Notes: generated by a model from the letters alone, not told the origin. A DNA stretch of 64,000 bases from G942493375 sp942493375 (GCA_942493375.1 OW818698.1:1860001-1924000); one strand, 5' to 3'; shown: positions 42,556 through 51,084, counted from the first letter of the stretch. Numbers and translations are program-made.

Positions 42556-42723
42556 TTGAAAGTTGAAAGTTGAAAGTGAAGGGAGTGGAGTTTTGATTTG
42601 AGAGTTGAGAATTGAGAGTGGGGATTGTGATTTATAGATTCATAATGTAAGTGGTTAGTTGAAAGTTGAGAGTGGAAAGTTGAAAGTGAAGGGAGTGGAG
42701 TTTTGATTTGAGAGTTGAGAATT
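42556..42723. repeat. Left inverted arm of the IVP cassette
   Basis: Two tandem units. The gene-proximal one (42637-42723, 87 bp) is the reverse complement of 43142-43227, with 41 and about 25 bp identical at its ends and a few heptads (GAAAGTT type) between. An outer unit with three heptads runs from about 42556. No gene. Confidence 0.85.
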
Positions 42724-42724
42724 A

Positions 42725-43090
42725 TTAGTAACGTCTATGCATACGTAACTTGGCTGTTTTTATAATTGTTACTAATAACCTGATCAATTCTTCAGTGTCA
42801 GCTTTTTATAGTCCAAAATTCTGATCGTCAATGTATTCAGATGCATGCAGCAGCTCCAGCCAGTAAAGTGTTTCATTGGCTTCCTTCAGGGCAATAGACA
42901 TCTTGTGCACAAAGTCAGCTTTGCTTTCTGCATGTTCAGCTTCTCGGACATTGGCCCCTATTGCCGTTCCACTGCGTAAAACCTGCCTAGATAATACATA
43001 CTCTTTTTTCTCTGCCTGTATCTGTTTTATTAGCGTAACAACTCGTAGAGCAAATGAAAAGGATTTCTCATAAATAGGACCTTTGGTCAT
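42725..43090 (-). pseudogene. Four-helix-bundle protein of the 23S rRNA intervening-sequence (IVP) family, interrupted by a stop
   Basis: The first 94 residues (MTKGPIYEKSFSFALRVV, SRQVLRSGTAIGANVREAEHAES, EANETLYWLELL) match IVP/bAvd-like four-helix bundles, which are about 115-125 residues long. A TAA at 42806-42808 cuts it short, but translation after the stop gives EELIRLLVTIIKTAKL, the typical last helix, ending at 42725. The full length would be 121 residues. So it is a nonsense-interrupted gene, or one relying on readthrough. It fills the space between two inverted arms exactly (2 bp to the left arm, about 15 bp to the right). Confidence 0.85.
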
Positions 43091-43104
43091 TCTCCTATCC
43101 TCCG

Positions 43105-43505
43105 CTTACATTATGAATCTACAAATCAAAACCCCACTCTCAATTCTCAACTCTCAAATCAAAACTCCACTCCCTTCACTTTCCACTCTCCACTTTCCAC
43201 TTTCAACTAACCACTTACATTATGAACCCACAAATACCCCCCACTCCCAATTCTCAACTCATAAATCAAAACTCCACTCCCTCCACTTTCCACTTTCCAC
43301 TCTCCACTTTCCACTTTCCACTCTCCACTTTCCACTTTCCACTTTCCACTCTCCACTCTCCACTTTCCACTCTCCACTCTCCACTTTCCACTCTCCACTT
43401 TCCACTTTCCACTTTCCACTCTCCACTTTCCACTTTCCACTTTCCACTCTCCACTCTCCACTTTCCACTCTCCACTCTCCACTTTCCACTTTCCACTAAT
43501 TCTCC
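43105..43505. repeat. Right inverted arm of the IVP cassette with heptad minisatellite
   Basis: Unit 1 (43142-43227) mirrors the left arm. A second unit follows and runs into about 31 heptads of CCACTTT and CCACTCT (43283-43498). The heptads leave long open frames on both strands that are not genes. Confidence 0.9.
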
Positions 43506-43510
43506 ACAGT

Positions 43511-44440
43511 CTATTTGTTATTTGCGAAGACTTTAAGTTCGTCCAGCATCACTTCATAATTGCGCAGTGGTAAGCCTTCGAAAATCGTGTTGCTGGAGCT
43601 GAATACGTAACCGCCGCCTGGTGCTGCATTTTCCAGGCAGTATCTTGCAGACTGACGTATCAGCTCATCAGGGCCGTCCTGCAGATAATTGCACTGAACG
43701 TTCCCCATTATCGCCATTTTGGGGTAAGTCAGCCGTTTGACTTCTGCAATGTCCATCCCGGCCATTGGGTCAATAGAGTGCAGGCAGTCCGGTTCACATT
43801 CTAGGATCTGATCAAGGATAGGCATCAGCATACCATCGCTGTGGAATATTGCAGGTACTCCAGCATCCTTAACAGACTTCACCAGCTTTGCAAGATATGG
43901 TGTGACTATCTCTCTGAATGTTATGGGGGAGACAAATGGCCCTCCGTTGAAGGCTACATCGTGTGGTAGAAATATATAATCAGCTCCGGCATCCACCAGC
44001 TTTCCTACAAGCTCCACACCTGTATCCAACATCTGCTGTGCCTGTTTGTGAATGCTCTCTATGTCTTCAACCAGGTTAATGGAAAATTCGTCCCAGTCAG
44101 AGATCGTATCTATCGCCCACAGAGCTCCACCGACAACTCCGCCAATCGCTATGCTATCTCCAAAGGTCTGCTTAGCTGCTACTATCCCATCCGGATCACC
44201 CCAGGGCCAGTAGACCATCAGAGCATCCCATTCGAACCGCTCAACTATACGCTGGTAAATCTCCATACACTGACCGATCATCCGGTCCTTCTCGCTGGCA
44301 CCTACACCATTCCATAACTTCCTGTCCGGAAACCGCAGACCAAAAGCTTCATTCTCCAGTTCGAACATTGACTCATAGTGAGGTGGCCTGTCCGTCTCCC
44401 GAAAAGCCAGTGCCTCAAAAAATCTCTCTTTACCAGTCAT
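43511..44440 (-). CDS. Uroporphyrinogen decarboxylase-family protein 1 (UroD/MtaA superfamily)
   Basis: 309 residues with the UroD fold: MTGKERFFEALAFRETDRPP, DYIFLPHDVAFNGGPFVSPITFREIVTPYLAKLV, AIFHSDGMLMPILDQI, AIMGNVQCNYLQDGP and GGGYVFSSSN. True HemE is longer and has the PVWxMRQAGR motif, which is absent, so haem synthesis is unlikely. The HSDG in place of the Zn-binding HxCG of MtaA-type methyltransferases is notable. GGGGGA before the ATG. It is one of four related genes between 43511 and 48368. A MITE copy sits in its leader. Confidence 0.82.
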   Translation of the reverse strand: MTGKERFFEALAFRETDRPPHYESMFELENEAFGLRFPDRKLWNGVGASEKDRMIGQCMEIYQRIVERFEWDALMVYWPWGDPDGIVAAKQTFGDSIAIGGVVGGALWAIDTISDWDEFSINLVEDIESIHKQAQQMLDTGVELVGKLVDAGADYIFLPHDVAFNGGPFVSPITFREIVTPYLAKLVKSVKDAGVPAIFHSDGMLMPILDQILECEPDCLHSIDPMAGMDIAEVKRLTYPKMAIMGNVQCNYLQDGPDELIRQSARYCLENAAPGGGYVFSSSNTIFEGLPLRNYEVMLDELKVFANNK

Positions 44441-44467
44441 ATATATTCCCCCAATTGAAGATGCTAG

Positions 44468-44567
44468 CCCGCATTATTCATGACTGACGGTGTAAATGCT
44501 ATGCATTTACACTCTCAGCTTTTGACCCTACTGCCGGTCAAAAGCGAAGTTTGGTGAATAATGCGGG
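44468..44567. repeat. CCCGCATTATTCA family element, full copy
   Basis: 100 bp, arms CCCGCATTATTCATGA and TTGGTGAATAATGCGGG, inner GTGTAAATGC/GCATTTACAC palindrome, in the opposite orientation to the copy at 10067. It lies upstream of UroD-like gene 1 and near the start of UroD-like gene 2. Confidence 0.88.
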
Positions 44568-44704
44568 TTACGATATTCTACCATTACGCATATAACTCAA
44601 AGCAATCAGCAGGACTTTTATAATCGCTGTCGAATGTGTATTTAATGGTTGATCCCAACCTCCAACTTCAAACATCCAACCTCTAGTCACAGGAGCTTAT
44701 CTAT

Positions 44705-45799
44705 ATGAATTACTCAGACGCATATCTGGCCCTTACCGGACAATCACCCAAGCGTATTCCCCGTTGGGAGCACCTTTCAAATCCTGATTTCATACAGCTC
44801 GTAACCGGTATTGATCCCTGGGAGAAACCCCGCAGCGCTGCATTGAAGTTCAGTGAGACTTATAAAATGGACTGGGGATATGGAATCCCGGCAGATGACA
44901 CTCCTATAGAGCGTCCGGACTCCAAACAGAGCAGTTATGTAGGAGAAGATGGACGTTCCAGAGTCCGTTGGGGTACAGACTTTTCAGGGCATTGGGAGTG
45001 GGGCAACAACTTCCATACCATTGAGCAAGTTTTAGCCTATGAACCCCTCAAGAACCTGGATATGCGTGAGATGGAGATCATCGAAAAGCGGGATTACTCC
45101 CTGGATGATGAGACATTCTATAAAACATACTTCGAGTGGGGAGAACCACAAACCGGAGATACAACAGAAGTCGTCATGGGTGGCTTCTACAATACGATGT
45201 TCATGTGGCCCCTACTGACATTCGGGTGGGAGCTTTTCCTGGAACTAGCTGGAGGTTATCCTGAGGATACTGCCCGTATCATGGGAGACTTTGCTGAGGT
45301 TAACCGGAAAGTTTTCAAAGCTTTTGCACGAAATCCCAACATGAACAGCATAGTCTGTCACGATGACATCTGCATGACCGCTGGACCAGTCTGCTCTCCT
45401 ACCTGGCTTCGTAAGTATGTGTATCCCTACTATGAAGAGTTCTGGGGGATCCTTAAGGCTGCAGGCAAGCGGGTAATCTTCATGAGCGATGGCAATATAG
45501 ACAAAGTAGCAGATGACATCGCAGCCTGCGGAGCTGAAGGATTTGTCAGTGAACCCTACACTGACTGGAAAACCATCGCCCACAAATATCCGAACTATCT
45601 GCAGGCAGGTGAGGGTGACAACAGGATTCTAATGTCCAACAACAAGCACGCCATCAGCAAAATGGTAGACGACATGCTTGAAACATCCAAAATATGTGGT
45701 GGATATGTGATGTGTGTAGGCAACCACATCCCCTGGAACATACCAGCAGAAGCCGTTAAATACTACTTCGACCTGGTAGACGAAAGAGCACACAGATAA
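44705..45799 (+). CDS. Uroporphyrinogen decarboxylase-family protein 2
   Basis: 364 residues. The N-terminus MNYSDAYLALTGQSPKRIPRW is shared with the family (xALxGxxPDRxP). Core features: DYSLDDETFYK, SIVCHDDICMTAGPVCSPTWLRKYVYPYYEEF, VIFMSDGNIDKVADDI and GGYVMCVGNHIPWNIP. A SDG replaces the HxCG Zn motif. HemE residues are missing. It lies head-to-head with UroD-like gene 1, sharing a leader that contains a MITE. GGAG precedes the ATG. A cobamide-linked methyl transfer or a related decarboxylase role is a family-level guess. Confidence 0.8.
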   Translation: MNYSDAYLALTGQSPKRIPRWEHLSNPDFIQLVTGIDPWEKPRSAALKFSETYKMDWGYGIPADDTPIERPDSKQSSYVGEDGRSRVRWGTDFSGHWEWGNNFHTIEQVLAYEPLKNLDMREMEIIEKRDYSLDDETFYKTYFEWGEPQTGDTTEVVMGGFYNTMFMWPLLTFGWELFLELAGGYPEDTARIMGDFAEVNRKVFKAFARNPNMNSIVCHDDICMTAGPVCSPTWLRKYVYPYYEEFWGILKAAGKRVIFMSDGNIDKVADDIAACGAEGFVSEPYTDWKTIAHKYPNYLQAGEGDNRILMSNNKHAISKMVDDMLETSKICGGYVMCVGNHIPWNIPAEAVKYYFDLVDERAHR

Positions 45800-45817
45800 G
45801 GCTTACGGACATGCGTC

Positions 45818-45935
45818 CGACATTTGTCATTCTGAACGCAGTGAGGAATCTGCTTTTCCGAATCTTGATCTAGATATAAAAAGCAGATCCTTCATTCTTC
45901 AGGATGACAAATTCCACACTACATTCAGAATGACA
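45818..45935. repeat. GTCATTCTGAACGCAGTGAGG / GTCATCC family element, diverged copy
   Basis: Left arm TTGTCATTCTGAACGCAGTG, right arm CTTCATTCTTCAGGATGACAA, with the AAAAAGCAGATCC core. The two halves no longer match perfectly, which suggests an older or recombined copy. Confidence 0.7.
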
Positions 45936-45952
45936 TTTGTAAGGACAGCTCC

Positions 45953-47068
45953 ATGACCAGTAAAGAAAGAATGCTCAGAGCATTAAAACGCGAAGTGCCG
46001 GACAGGTTGCCGGTCACTGTCCACCAGTGGCAGGGATACCATCTGAAGTATTATCTGGATGGTATCAGCGATCTCGAAGCATTCGGCAGGTTCGGGATGG
46101 ATGCTGCAATCCAGTATTTTGAGGCAATGGGGCAGTTCTGGCTGCCGGGCATACCGGATATGCCGTTTGCAGATGACTGGAAAGCCATCGTGGATGTATT
46201 GCAAAACGATCTGGATCACCGGGTCCTGAAATACAGAGTCCGAACTCCCAAAGGCTTTCTTACTTATGCAACAGAAGGAAATGAGAAAACGACCTGGTTC
46301 ACTGACTGTATGATCAAAGAGCAGGAAGATATAGAAAAACTGCGCTATATCCCGGTCCCAAACCTGGAGAAAGACAGGATATCTGAAGCCTATGACCGTG
46401 TTGGTGATGATGGCATCCTGAGAGGGTTTGTCTGGGGGGATCAGGCCGGGTGCTGGCAGCAGGCGTGTTGTCTGGCAGGAACTCAGAATATGATAATGTG
46501 GGCAATGGACGATCCTACCTGGACCCACGAACTGATGAAAGTTCTGCTTGAAAAGAAACTGCAGTTCATCGAGGAATCGCTTGCAGGAGCAAAATTCGAT
46601 GTCATTGAGACCGGAGGTGGAGCCGCATCGTCCACCGTCATCTCCCCTGCCCTGTTCAAGGAGTTCTGCCTGCCGTATGATAAAGCTATGCACGATGCTC
46701 TGCACCGCCACGGCCACCTTACAACCTACCACACATGCGGAGGGATGATGGGGATACTGGATCTGATAGACGAAAACGGTACCGATGCCAGTGAAACCCT
46801 ATCTCCTCCATCAGTAGGTGGAAACATAACCGATCGCAACCTGGTTAAGAAAGTCTTAGGCAATAAATGCGCTCTGATCGGCGGTATTGACCAGTACAAT
46901 ATACTGACCAGTTCAACTCCGCAGAAGATCAACCAGGAAGTCCACGAACTCTTCGAGACCTACGGAGCAGGAGGAGGCTACATCCTAAGCGCCTCCGACC
47001 ACTTCTTCGACGTCCCAACAGAAAACCTCCAAGCCTACGCAGCTGCAGCCAGAGAATGCAGCTATTAA
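45953..47068 (+). CDS. Uroporphyrinogen decarboxylase-family protein 3 with HxCG motif
   Basis: 371 residues. MTSKERMLRALKREVPDRLPV is the classic UroD/MtaA start. The metal-type motif TTYHTCGGMMGILDLI (HTCG) is present, unlike in the three relatives. NKCALIGGIDQYN and GGYILSASDHFFDVP complete the family pattern. The HxCG motif suits zinc-assisted thiol or cobamide chemistry as in MtaA/MtbA methyltransferases. No corrinoid protein (MtaC type) or MtrH-like partner lies in the window. AGGA before the ATG. Confidence 0.82.
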   Translation: MTSKERMLRALKREVPDRLPVTVHQWQGYHLKYYLDGISDLEAFGRFGMDAAIQYFEAMGQFWLPGIPDMPFADDWKAIVDVLQNDLDHRVLKYRVRTPKGFLTYATEGNEKTTWFTDCMIKEQEDIEKLRYIPVPNLEKDRISEAYDRVGDDGILRGFVWGDQAGCWQQACCLAGTQNMIMWAMDDPTWTHELMKVLLEKKLQFIEESLAGAKFDVIETGGGAASSTVISPALFKEFCLPYDKAMHDALHRHGHLTTYHTCGGMMGILDLIDENGTDASETLSPPSVGGNITDRNLVKKVLGNKCALIGGIDQYNILTSSTPQKINQEVHELFETYGAGGGYILSASDHFFDVPTENLQAYAAAARECSY

Positions 47069-47273
47069 GGGAACTATCCGCAGATTTCACAGATTTACGC
47101 AGATTAAGAGAAGGGAGATTTTAGTATACAAACATAGGCAGAATGGATAAACAACACAGTTAAGCAAATATCCTGCATATCTATATATATCTATGTTTTT
47201 GCGTCCCTTCCCTAATCTGCGTAAATCTGCGAAATCTGCGGATAATTTATTCTCTTTTCCGTGTATTCCGTGG
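47069..47273. repeat. CGCAGATT/AATCTGCG word repeats between UroD-like genes 3 and 4
   Basis: The phrase CCGCAGATTTCACAGATTTA (47080-47099) and its inverted counterpart AATCTGCGTAAATCTGCG (47214-47231), then AATCTGCGGATAA, form a long imperfect inverted repeat between convergent genes. The words recur near 56333-56366. TTTTCCGTGTATTCCGTGG is near 47255-47273. It may work as a convergent transcription barrier. Confidence 0.7.
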
Positions 47274-48368
47274 TTAAATTCCCCTGCTGATGCCGCCGCA
47301 GACTTCGGTCATTCTCTTTATATAGTATTGGTAGTCTTTAAACGCTACATCCGGAGGGATGGAGTGGTCGGTCATTGGGATGTAGCCTCCCTGTTCCATC
47401 AGCGGACGGACTCTCTCTATCTCTGCATCTATTGACTCCGGGCCATAAATCAGCGCCCGTTTATTGACACCACCGACTATTCGCAGATCCTTACCGAATT
47501 CTTTGCGGACCCGGTTTACATCCATCCCGCACTGCACTTCAAAGGGATAGAGATAATCAATACCAGCATCCATCCAGACAGGGATAAGTTCATCTATCTT
47601 TCCATCGCTGTCCAGGCCGATCCAGGGGACTCCTCTGCCTTTCAAGAACTCTGCTACTCTGCGATAGCGGGGCAGCATAAATTCTCTGGCAAGCCTTGGA
47701 GTTAATAATGGGCCTGCGTTGTAGCACATATCTTCCCAGAATATATACGCGTCTATAGGAACTACATCCAATATCTGTCCCATCATCGCAATGATAAAGT
47801 CAGCGTCAGCATCCATCATCTCTTCAATGAACGCTGGATCATCGTAGAAGAGCATACATAGTGACTCGACTCCAGTCAGGTTGCGCAGTGGTCCGAAGAA
47901 CCCACCCCACCTGTCTGAACAGATCATCAGTGGAGATTCCTGAGCTCTGAGGTTTATCAGCTGTTCTTTCCAGTCCTCGCCTAATCTGGCGGACATGTCC
48001 GGCTGCATGCGCTCTTTCCAGAACTTCCGGAATTCTTCCCTGGTCTCAACCGGGAACTTTACAAACTGGGGCATAGAACTGTAGGCATACTGCTTCATTT
48101 CTCGCATTAATATGCCTTCATGGTTCACATACAGGATATGGGTCTCATCCTCCTGCAAAACTTCGTGTTCGAATGGAGGATTAGGGAAGAAGAGGTGGCC
48201 CAGGACATTCGACACATCAATTCCGCCATAAATATCATATTTATCAGGGTCGTATCCCTCCCCTTTCCACCTGTCAATAGTCTCCGGCCAAGCCCCAAAT
48301 CCCCAAAATGGGATTCTGTCGACCGCTTCATAGTTCATAGTTGCATGGAATCTCTCGGTATTATTCAT
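47274..48368 (-). CDS. Uroporphyrinogen decarboxylase-family protein 4
   Basis: 364 residues. FHATMNYEAVDRIPFWGFGAW start, then DAYIFWEDMCYNAGPLLTPRLAREFMLPRYRRV, IGLDSDGKIDELIPVWMDAG, DLRIVGGVNKRAL and GGYIPMTDHSIPPDVA. SDG again replaces HxCG. GGGAGC before the ATG. Convergent with UroD-like gene 3. With the other three it gives four family members within 5 kb, none looking like HemE. Confidence 0.8.
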   Translation of the reverse strand: MNNTERFHATMNYEAVDRIPFWGFGAWPETIDRWKGEGYDPDKYDIYGGIDVSNVLGHLFFPNPPFEHEVLQEDETHILYVNHEGILMREMKQYAYSSMPQFVKFPVETREEFRKFWKERMQPDMSARLGEDWKEQLINLRAQESPLMICSDRWGGFFGPLRNLTGVESLCMLFYDDPAFIEEMMDADADFIIAMMGQILDVVPIDAYIFWEDMCYNAGPLLTPRLAREFMLPRYRRVAEFLKGRGVPWIGLDSDGKIDELIPVWMDAGIDYLYPFEVQCGMDVNRVRKEFGKDLRIVGGVNKRALIYGPESIDAEIERVRPLMEQGGYIPMTDHSIPPDVAFKDYQYYIKRMTEVCGGISRGI

Positions 48369-48446
48369 CTATATAGCTCCCTGTCCCTGGAAGATAGAAT
48401 ATTATCTTACTTCAGGTTAGTTATGCTATTGTCTCCTGGATTCCTG

Positions 48447-48484
48447 CAAAAAAACAGGGCAGACCAAAATGGCCGCCCTGTTTT
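48447..48484 (-). terminator. Terminator of pseudopilin gene 1
   Basis: On the minus strand ACAGGGCGGCC...GGTCTGCCCTGT then TTTTTTTGC. The same hairpin recurs, almost unchanged, after each of the five pseudopilin genes. Confidence 0.88.
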
Positions 48485-48512
48485 CATATATTATTAAGCT
48501 TCCAACTGAATC

Positions 48513-49157
48513 CTATGGATTATCCCACATAACCGGATCCATAACATTTGCCTGTTTCATCCACTTGACATGCCCATCGTAGAAACCATTGTTGCATCCG
48601 TCACTATGCACAGGCAGAACACATCCGTTTCCACCGTCAAGTACAGGATTGGCTTCTGGATAGTGTGAGAAATATACCCCACAACCATATCGCCCACCAT
48701 CACCTGCTCTATACAACTCGGTAAAGAAGAGTTTATTTGCTGGTGATTGAATTGTTGCCATTGTTGATCCCATTCTCCAGAAGAACGGAGCATACGAACT
48801 CATTGACCAGGGAGCAGCAAGATTGACAGGAGTTCCAACAGCCGTACATCGGTTGTATGGCTTCAAGTTATATGACGGACAAACAAAAATTGCCTGGCTC
48901 TTGACATATGGTTCCAGAGCACCTACCGGACCAAGAACTCCCCCCCAGTCTGGATAAGCAATCAGGCGCTCATCGTAATCCTGCGCATACTGCTGGACTG
49001 CCAGCATGATCTGTTTCAAGTTTGACGAACAAGCAGACTGTCTTGCTTTTTCTCTGGCTTTGGCAAAGACAGGGAAAAGAATTGCCGCAAGTATAGCTAT
49101 AATAGCTATTACAACCAGCAATTCAATCAAAGTAAATCCTTTTCTATTAGTATTCAA
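48513..49157 (-). CDS. Type II/IV pseudopilin-like protein (DUF1559 style), copy 1
   Basis: 214 residues. The prepilin start GFTLIELLVVIAIIAILAAI follows a short leader (MNTNRKG) cleaved by prepilin peptidase at G-F, with the E5 of mature pilin present. FPVFAKAREKARQSACSSN is the Armatimonadota-style signature. The C-terminal GHVKWM (NGFYDGHVKWM) is the H-x-G-type DUF1559 tail. TTG start behind AAGGAGGACTAA. It belongs to a tandem set of five, each with its own promoter and terminator. Likely a surface or secretion-associated fibre subunit; specific role unknown. Confidence 0.9.
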   Translation of the reverse strand: MNTNRKGFTLIELLVVIAIIAILAAILFPVFAKAREKARQSACSSNLKQIMLAVQQYAQDYDERLIAYPDWGGVLGPVGALEPYVKSQAIFVCPSYNLKPYNRCTAVGTPVNLAAPWSMSSYAPFFWRMGSTMATIQSPANKLFFTELYRAGDGGRYGCGVYFSHYPEANPVLDGGNGCVLPVHSDGCNNGFYDGHVKWMKQANVMDPVMWDNP

Positions 49158-49218
49158 TTAGTCCTCCTTTTGGATGCTCACCAAAGAACAATTCTTATCG
49201 GCGGCACTCTTATGATGC

Positions 49219-49247
49219 ATTATAATAACCAAGGATCCACATGTCAA
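49219..49247 (-). promoter_or_regulatory. Consensus promoter of pseudopilin gene 1
   Basis: TTGACA, 17-nt spacer, TATAAT on the minus strand (49242-49247 and 49219-49224). Six-of-six matches in both boxes. Confidence 0.88.
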
Positions 49248-49421
49248 GCTTTTGAGGTATTTTAGTGTTTGCGGGTCATTGTCTATATACATATAGAATC
49301 AGTCGAATGCGTTACAGCCTTAATTGCATAGTGAATACTATGTTGTTTTGTGATATATTTTATACTATATAGTGTCATCGTGTTATTCGCCGCCAAGTTT
49401 CTTAATAAACATTTGTTCATG

Positions 49422-49456
49422 CAAAAAAACAGGGCTAACCTAAATGGTCGCCCTGT
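49422..49456 (-). terminator. Terminator of pseudopilin gene 2
   Basis: On the minus strand ACAGGGCGACC...GGTTAGCCCTGT followed by TTTTTTTGC. The spacer 49248-49421 behind it has no gene. Confidence 0.85.
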
Positions 49457-49486
49457 TAATCCAATTATTCTTATGTATTCTTAATA

Positions 49487-50137
49487 TTATGGATTGTCCC
49501 ACATTACTGGATCAACGACTCTGGCTTTTTTCATCCACTTTACATGACCATCATAGAATGCATTGTTGCATCCTTCACTATGTACGCCCAGAACACTATC
49601 ATTACCGCCGTCAAGTGCAGGATTTGCTTCGGGGTAACGTGAGAAATAAACCCCGCATCCAGTGCCATATGTGCCGGCTGCTCGGAATAACTCGGTAAAG
49701 AATAGCTTATCGGCTGGCGATTGAATTGTCGCCATTGCAGCGCCTAATCTCCAGAAATAAGGTGCATAAGTGCTGATAGCCCAGTTAGGTGAAACAGCAT
49801 TCAAGACAACGGGAGCAACGGGCATACAACGGTTAAATGGCTGCCTGTTGACAGAAGGGCAGGTGAAAATTGCCTGGCTCTTTGTGTATGGTTCAAGAAG
49901 ACCAACAGTACCAAGACAACCACCCCAGTCTCCATTTGCAAGGAGCTTTTCATCATAGTCCTGAGTGTAAGCCAAAGCTCCGAGCATGATCTGTTTCATG
50001 TTAGATGCACAAGACGACTGCCTTGCTTTCTCTCTGGCCTTCGCGAAGACCGGGAAGAGAATTGCTGCTAGTATGGCGATAATAGCAATAACAACCAGCA
50101 GTTCAATTAAAGTAAAACCTTTTCTATTAGTATTCAA
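49487..50137 (-). CDS. Type II/IV pseudopilin-like protein (DUF1559 style), copy 2
   Basis: 216 residues. TTG start at 50137 (MNTNRKGFTLIELL); the AAGGAGG site sits 5 nt before, and a longer start at 50161 would include that site. GFTLIELLVVIAII, FPVFAKAREKARQSSCASN and NAFYDGHVKWM follow the same plan as the other four. Most similar to copies 1 and 3, with a GVYFSRYPEANP stretch shared with copy 5. Likely an exported fibre or pseudopilus subunit. Confidence 0.9.
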   Translation of the reverse strand: MNTNRKGFTLIELLVVIAIIAILAAILFPVFAKAREKARQSSCASNMKQIMLGALAYTQDYDEKLLANGDWGGCLGTVGLLEPYTKSQAIFTCPSVNRQPFNRCMPVAPVVLNAVSPNWAISTYAPYFWRLGAAMATIQSPADKLFFTELFRAAGTYGTGCGVYFSRYPEANPALDGGNDSVLGVHSEGCNNAFYDGHVKWMKKARVVDPVMWDNP

Positions 50138-50198
50138 ATAGTCCTCCTTGTGAATGCTCACTTAAGACCAGTGTCTATATGTGGCACTCCTTTAATGT

Positions 50199-50227
50199 AT
50201 TATAAAATGCCTTGTTTCTGATGTCAA
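50199..50227 (-). promoter_or_regulatory. Consensus promoter of pseudopilin gene 2
   Basis: TTGACA (50222-50227), 17-nt spacer, TATAAT (50199-50204) on the minus strand. Confidence 0.88.
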
Positions 50228-50400
50228 GCAATTGAGGTTTTTTCACATATGCCCTTTAATGAATGTATGTAGAAGTAATTACAAATACAAAATCCATATT
50301 CATGCAATATGCAAGTTGCATGTTCTCTTTGCAGACATATAATCGCATATCTATGTTTAATTAACTGCATATCTAGCAAATAATTCATATGTTCTTGCAC

Positions 50401-50434
50401 AAAAACAGGGCTAACCATAATGGCCGCCCTGTTT
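50401..50434 (-). terminator. Terminator of pseudopilin gene 3
   Basis: On the minus strand ACAGGGCGGCC...GGTTAGCCCTGTTTTTGTG, the same hairpin as after gene 1. Confidence 0.85.
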
Positions 50435-50463
50435 TCATTCATAATTAAGTTACTACCAATAGA

Positions 50464-51084
50464 CTATGGGGTTTCCCACATAACCGGGTCCATAGCTTTT
50501 GATCTAATCAACCATTTAACGTGACCATCATAGAAGGCATTGTTAACTCCCTCACTATGAGTTGATAGAATAAAAGGTCGGGTACTGTCCATAACAACTC
50601 CACAACCATGTCCATAGGGACCCCAAGTATTCAAAAATTCAGAGATGAATAGCTTGTCTGCTGGTGATTGAATTGTAGCCATAGAAGCGCCTAATTGAGT
50701 CCAGTAAGGAGCATAAGTGCTTATTGCCCAGTTAGGAGAGAGAGCACTCAGCACAACCGGACCAACTGGCATACAACGGTTGAATGGTTGCTTGTTGATA
50801 GAAGGGCAGGTAAAGATAGCTTGACTCTTTGTGTATGGTTCCAAAAGTCCAACAAAACCAAGGCAACCGCCCCAGTCAGAATTGGCCAAGTATTTCTCAT
50901 CATAATCCTGAGCATACGCCAGCACTCCAAGCATGATCTGCTTCATGTTTGATGCACAGGACGACTGCCTTGCTTTCTCTCTCGCCTTTGCAAATACTGG
51001 GAATAGGATTGCCGCAAGTATAGCTATGATAGCAATAACAACCAGCAGTTCAATTAAAGTGAATCCTTTTCTATTTATATTCAA
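50464..51084 (-). CDS. Type II/IV pseudopilin-like protein (DUF1559 style), copy 3
   Basis: 206 residues. GFTLIELLVVIAIIAILAAI, FPVFAKAREKARQSSCASN, then a middle that resembles copy 2 (LGFVGLLEPYTKSQAIF). The C-terminal segment is NAFYDGHVKWLI. The GVYFSRYPE segment of the others is replaced by GVVMDSTRP, so this copy diverges in the distal domain. TTG start behind AAGGAGGACTAG. Confidence 0.9.
   Translation of the reverse strand: MNINRKGFTLIELLVVIAIIAILAAILFPVFAKAREKARQSSCASNMKQIMLGVLAYAQDYDEKYLANSDWGGCLGFVGLLEPYTKSQAIFTCPSINKQPFNRCMPVGPVVLSALSPNWAISTYAPYWTQLGASMATIQSPADKLFISEFLNTWGPYGHGCGVVMDSTRPFILSTHSEGVNNAFYDGHVKWLIRSKAMDPVMWETP

Noticed and set aside
43283..43498. Possible CRISPR array
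   Set aside because: Units are 7 bp with no spacers and no cas genes nearby; it is a minisatellite.
43083..43536. Several overlapping open frames in the CCACTTT/CCACTCT tract
   Set aside because: They are low-complexity translations of a heptad array, open on both strands; no start context or conserved domain.
45983..46732. 249-codon open frame opposite UroD-like gene 3
   Set aside because: Shadow frame of a conserved protein; no ribosome-binding site.
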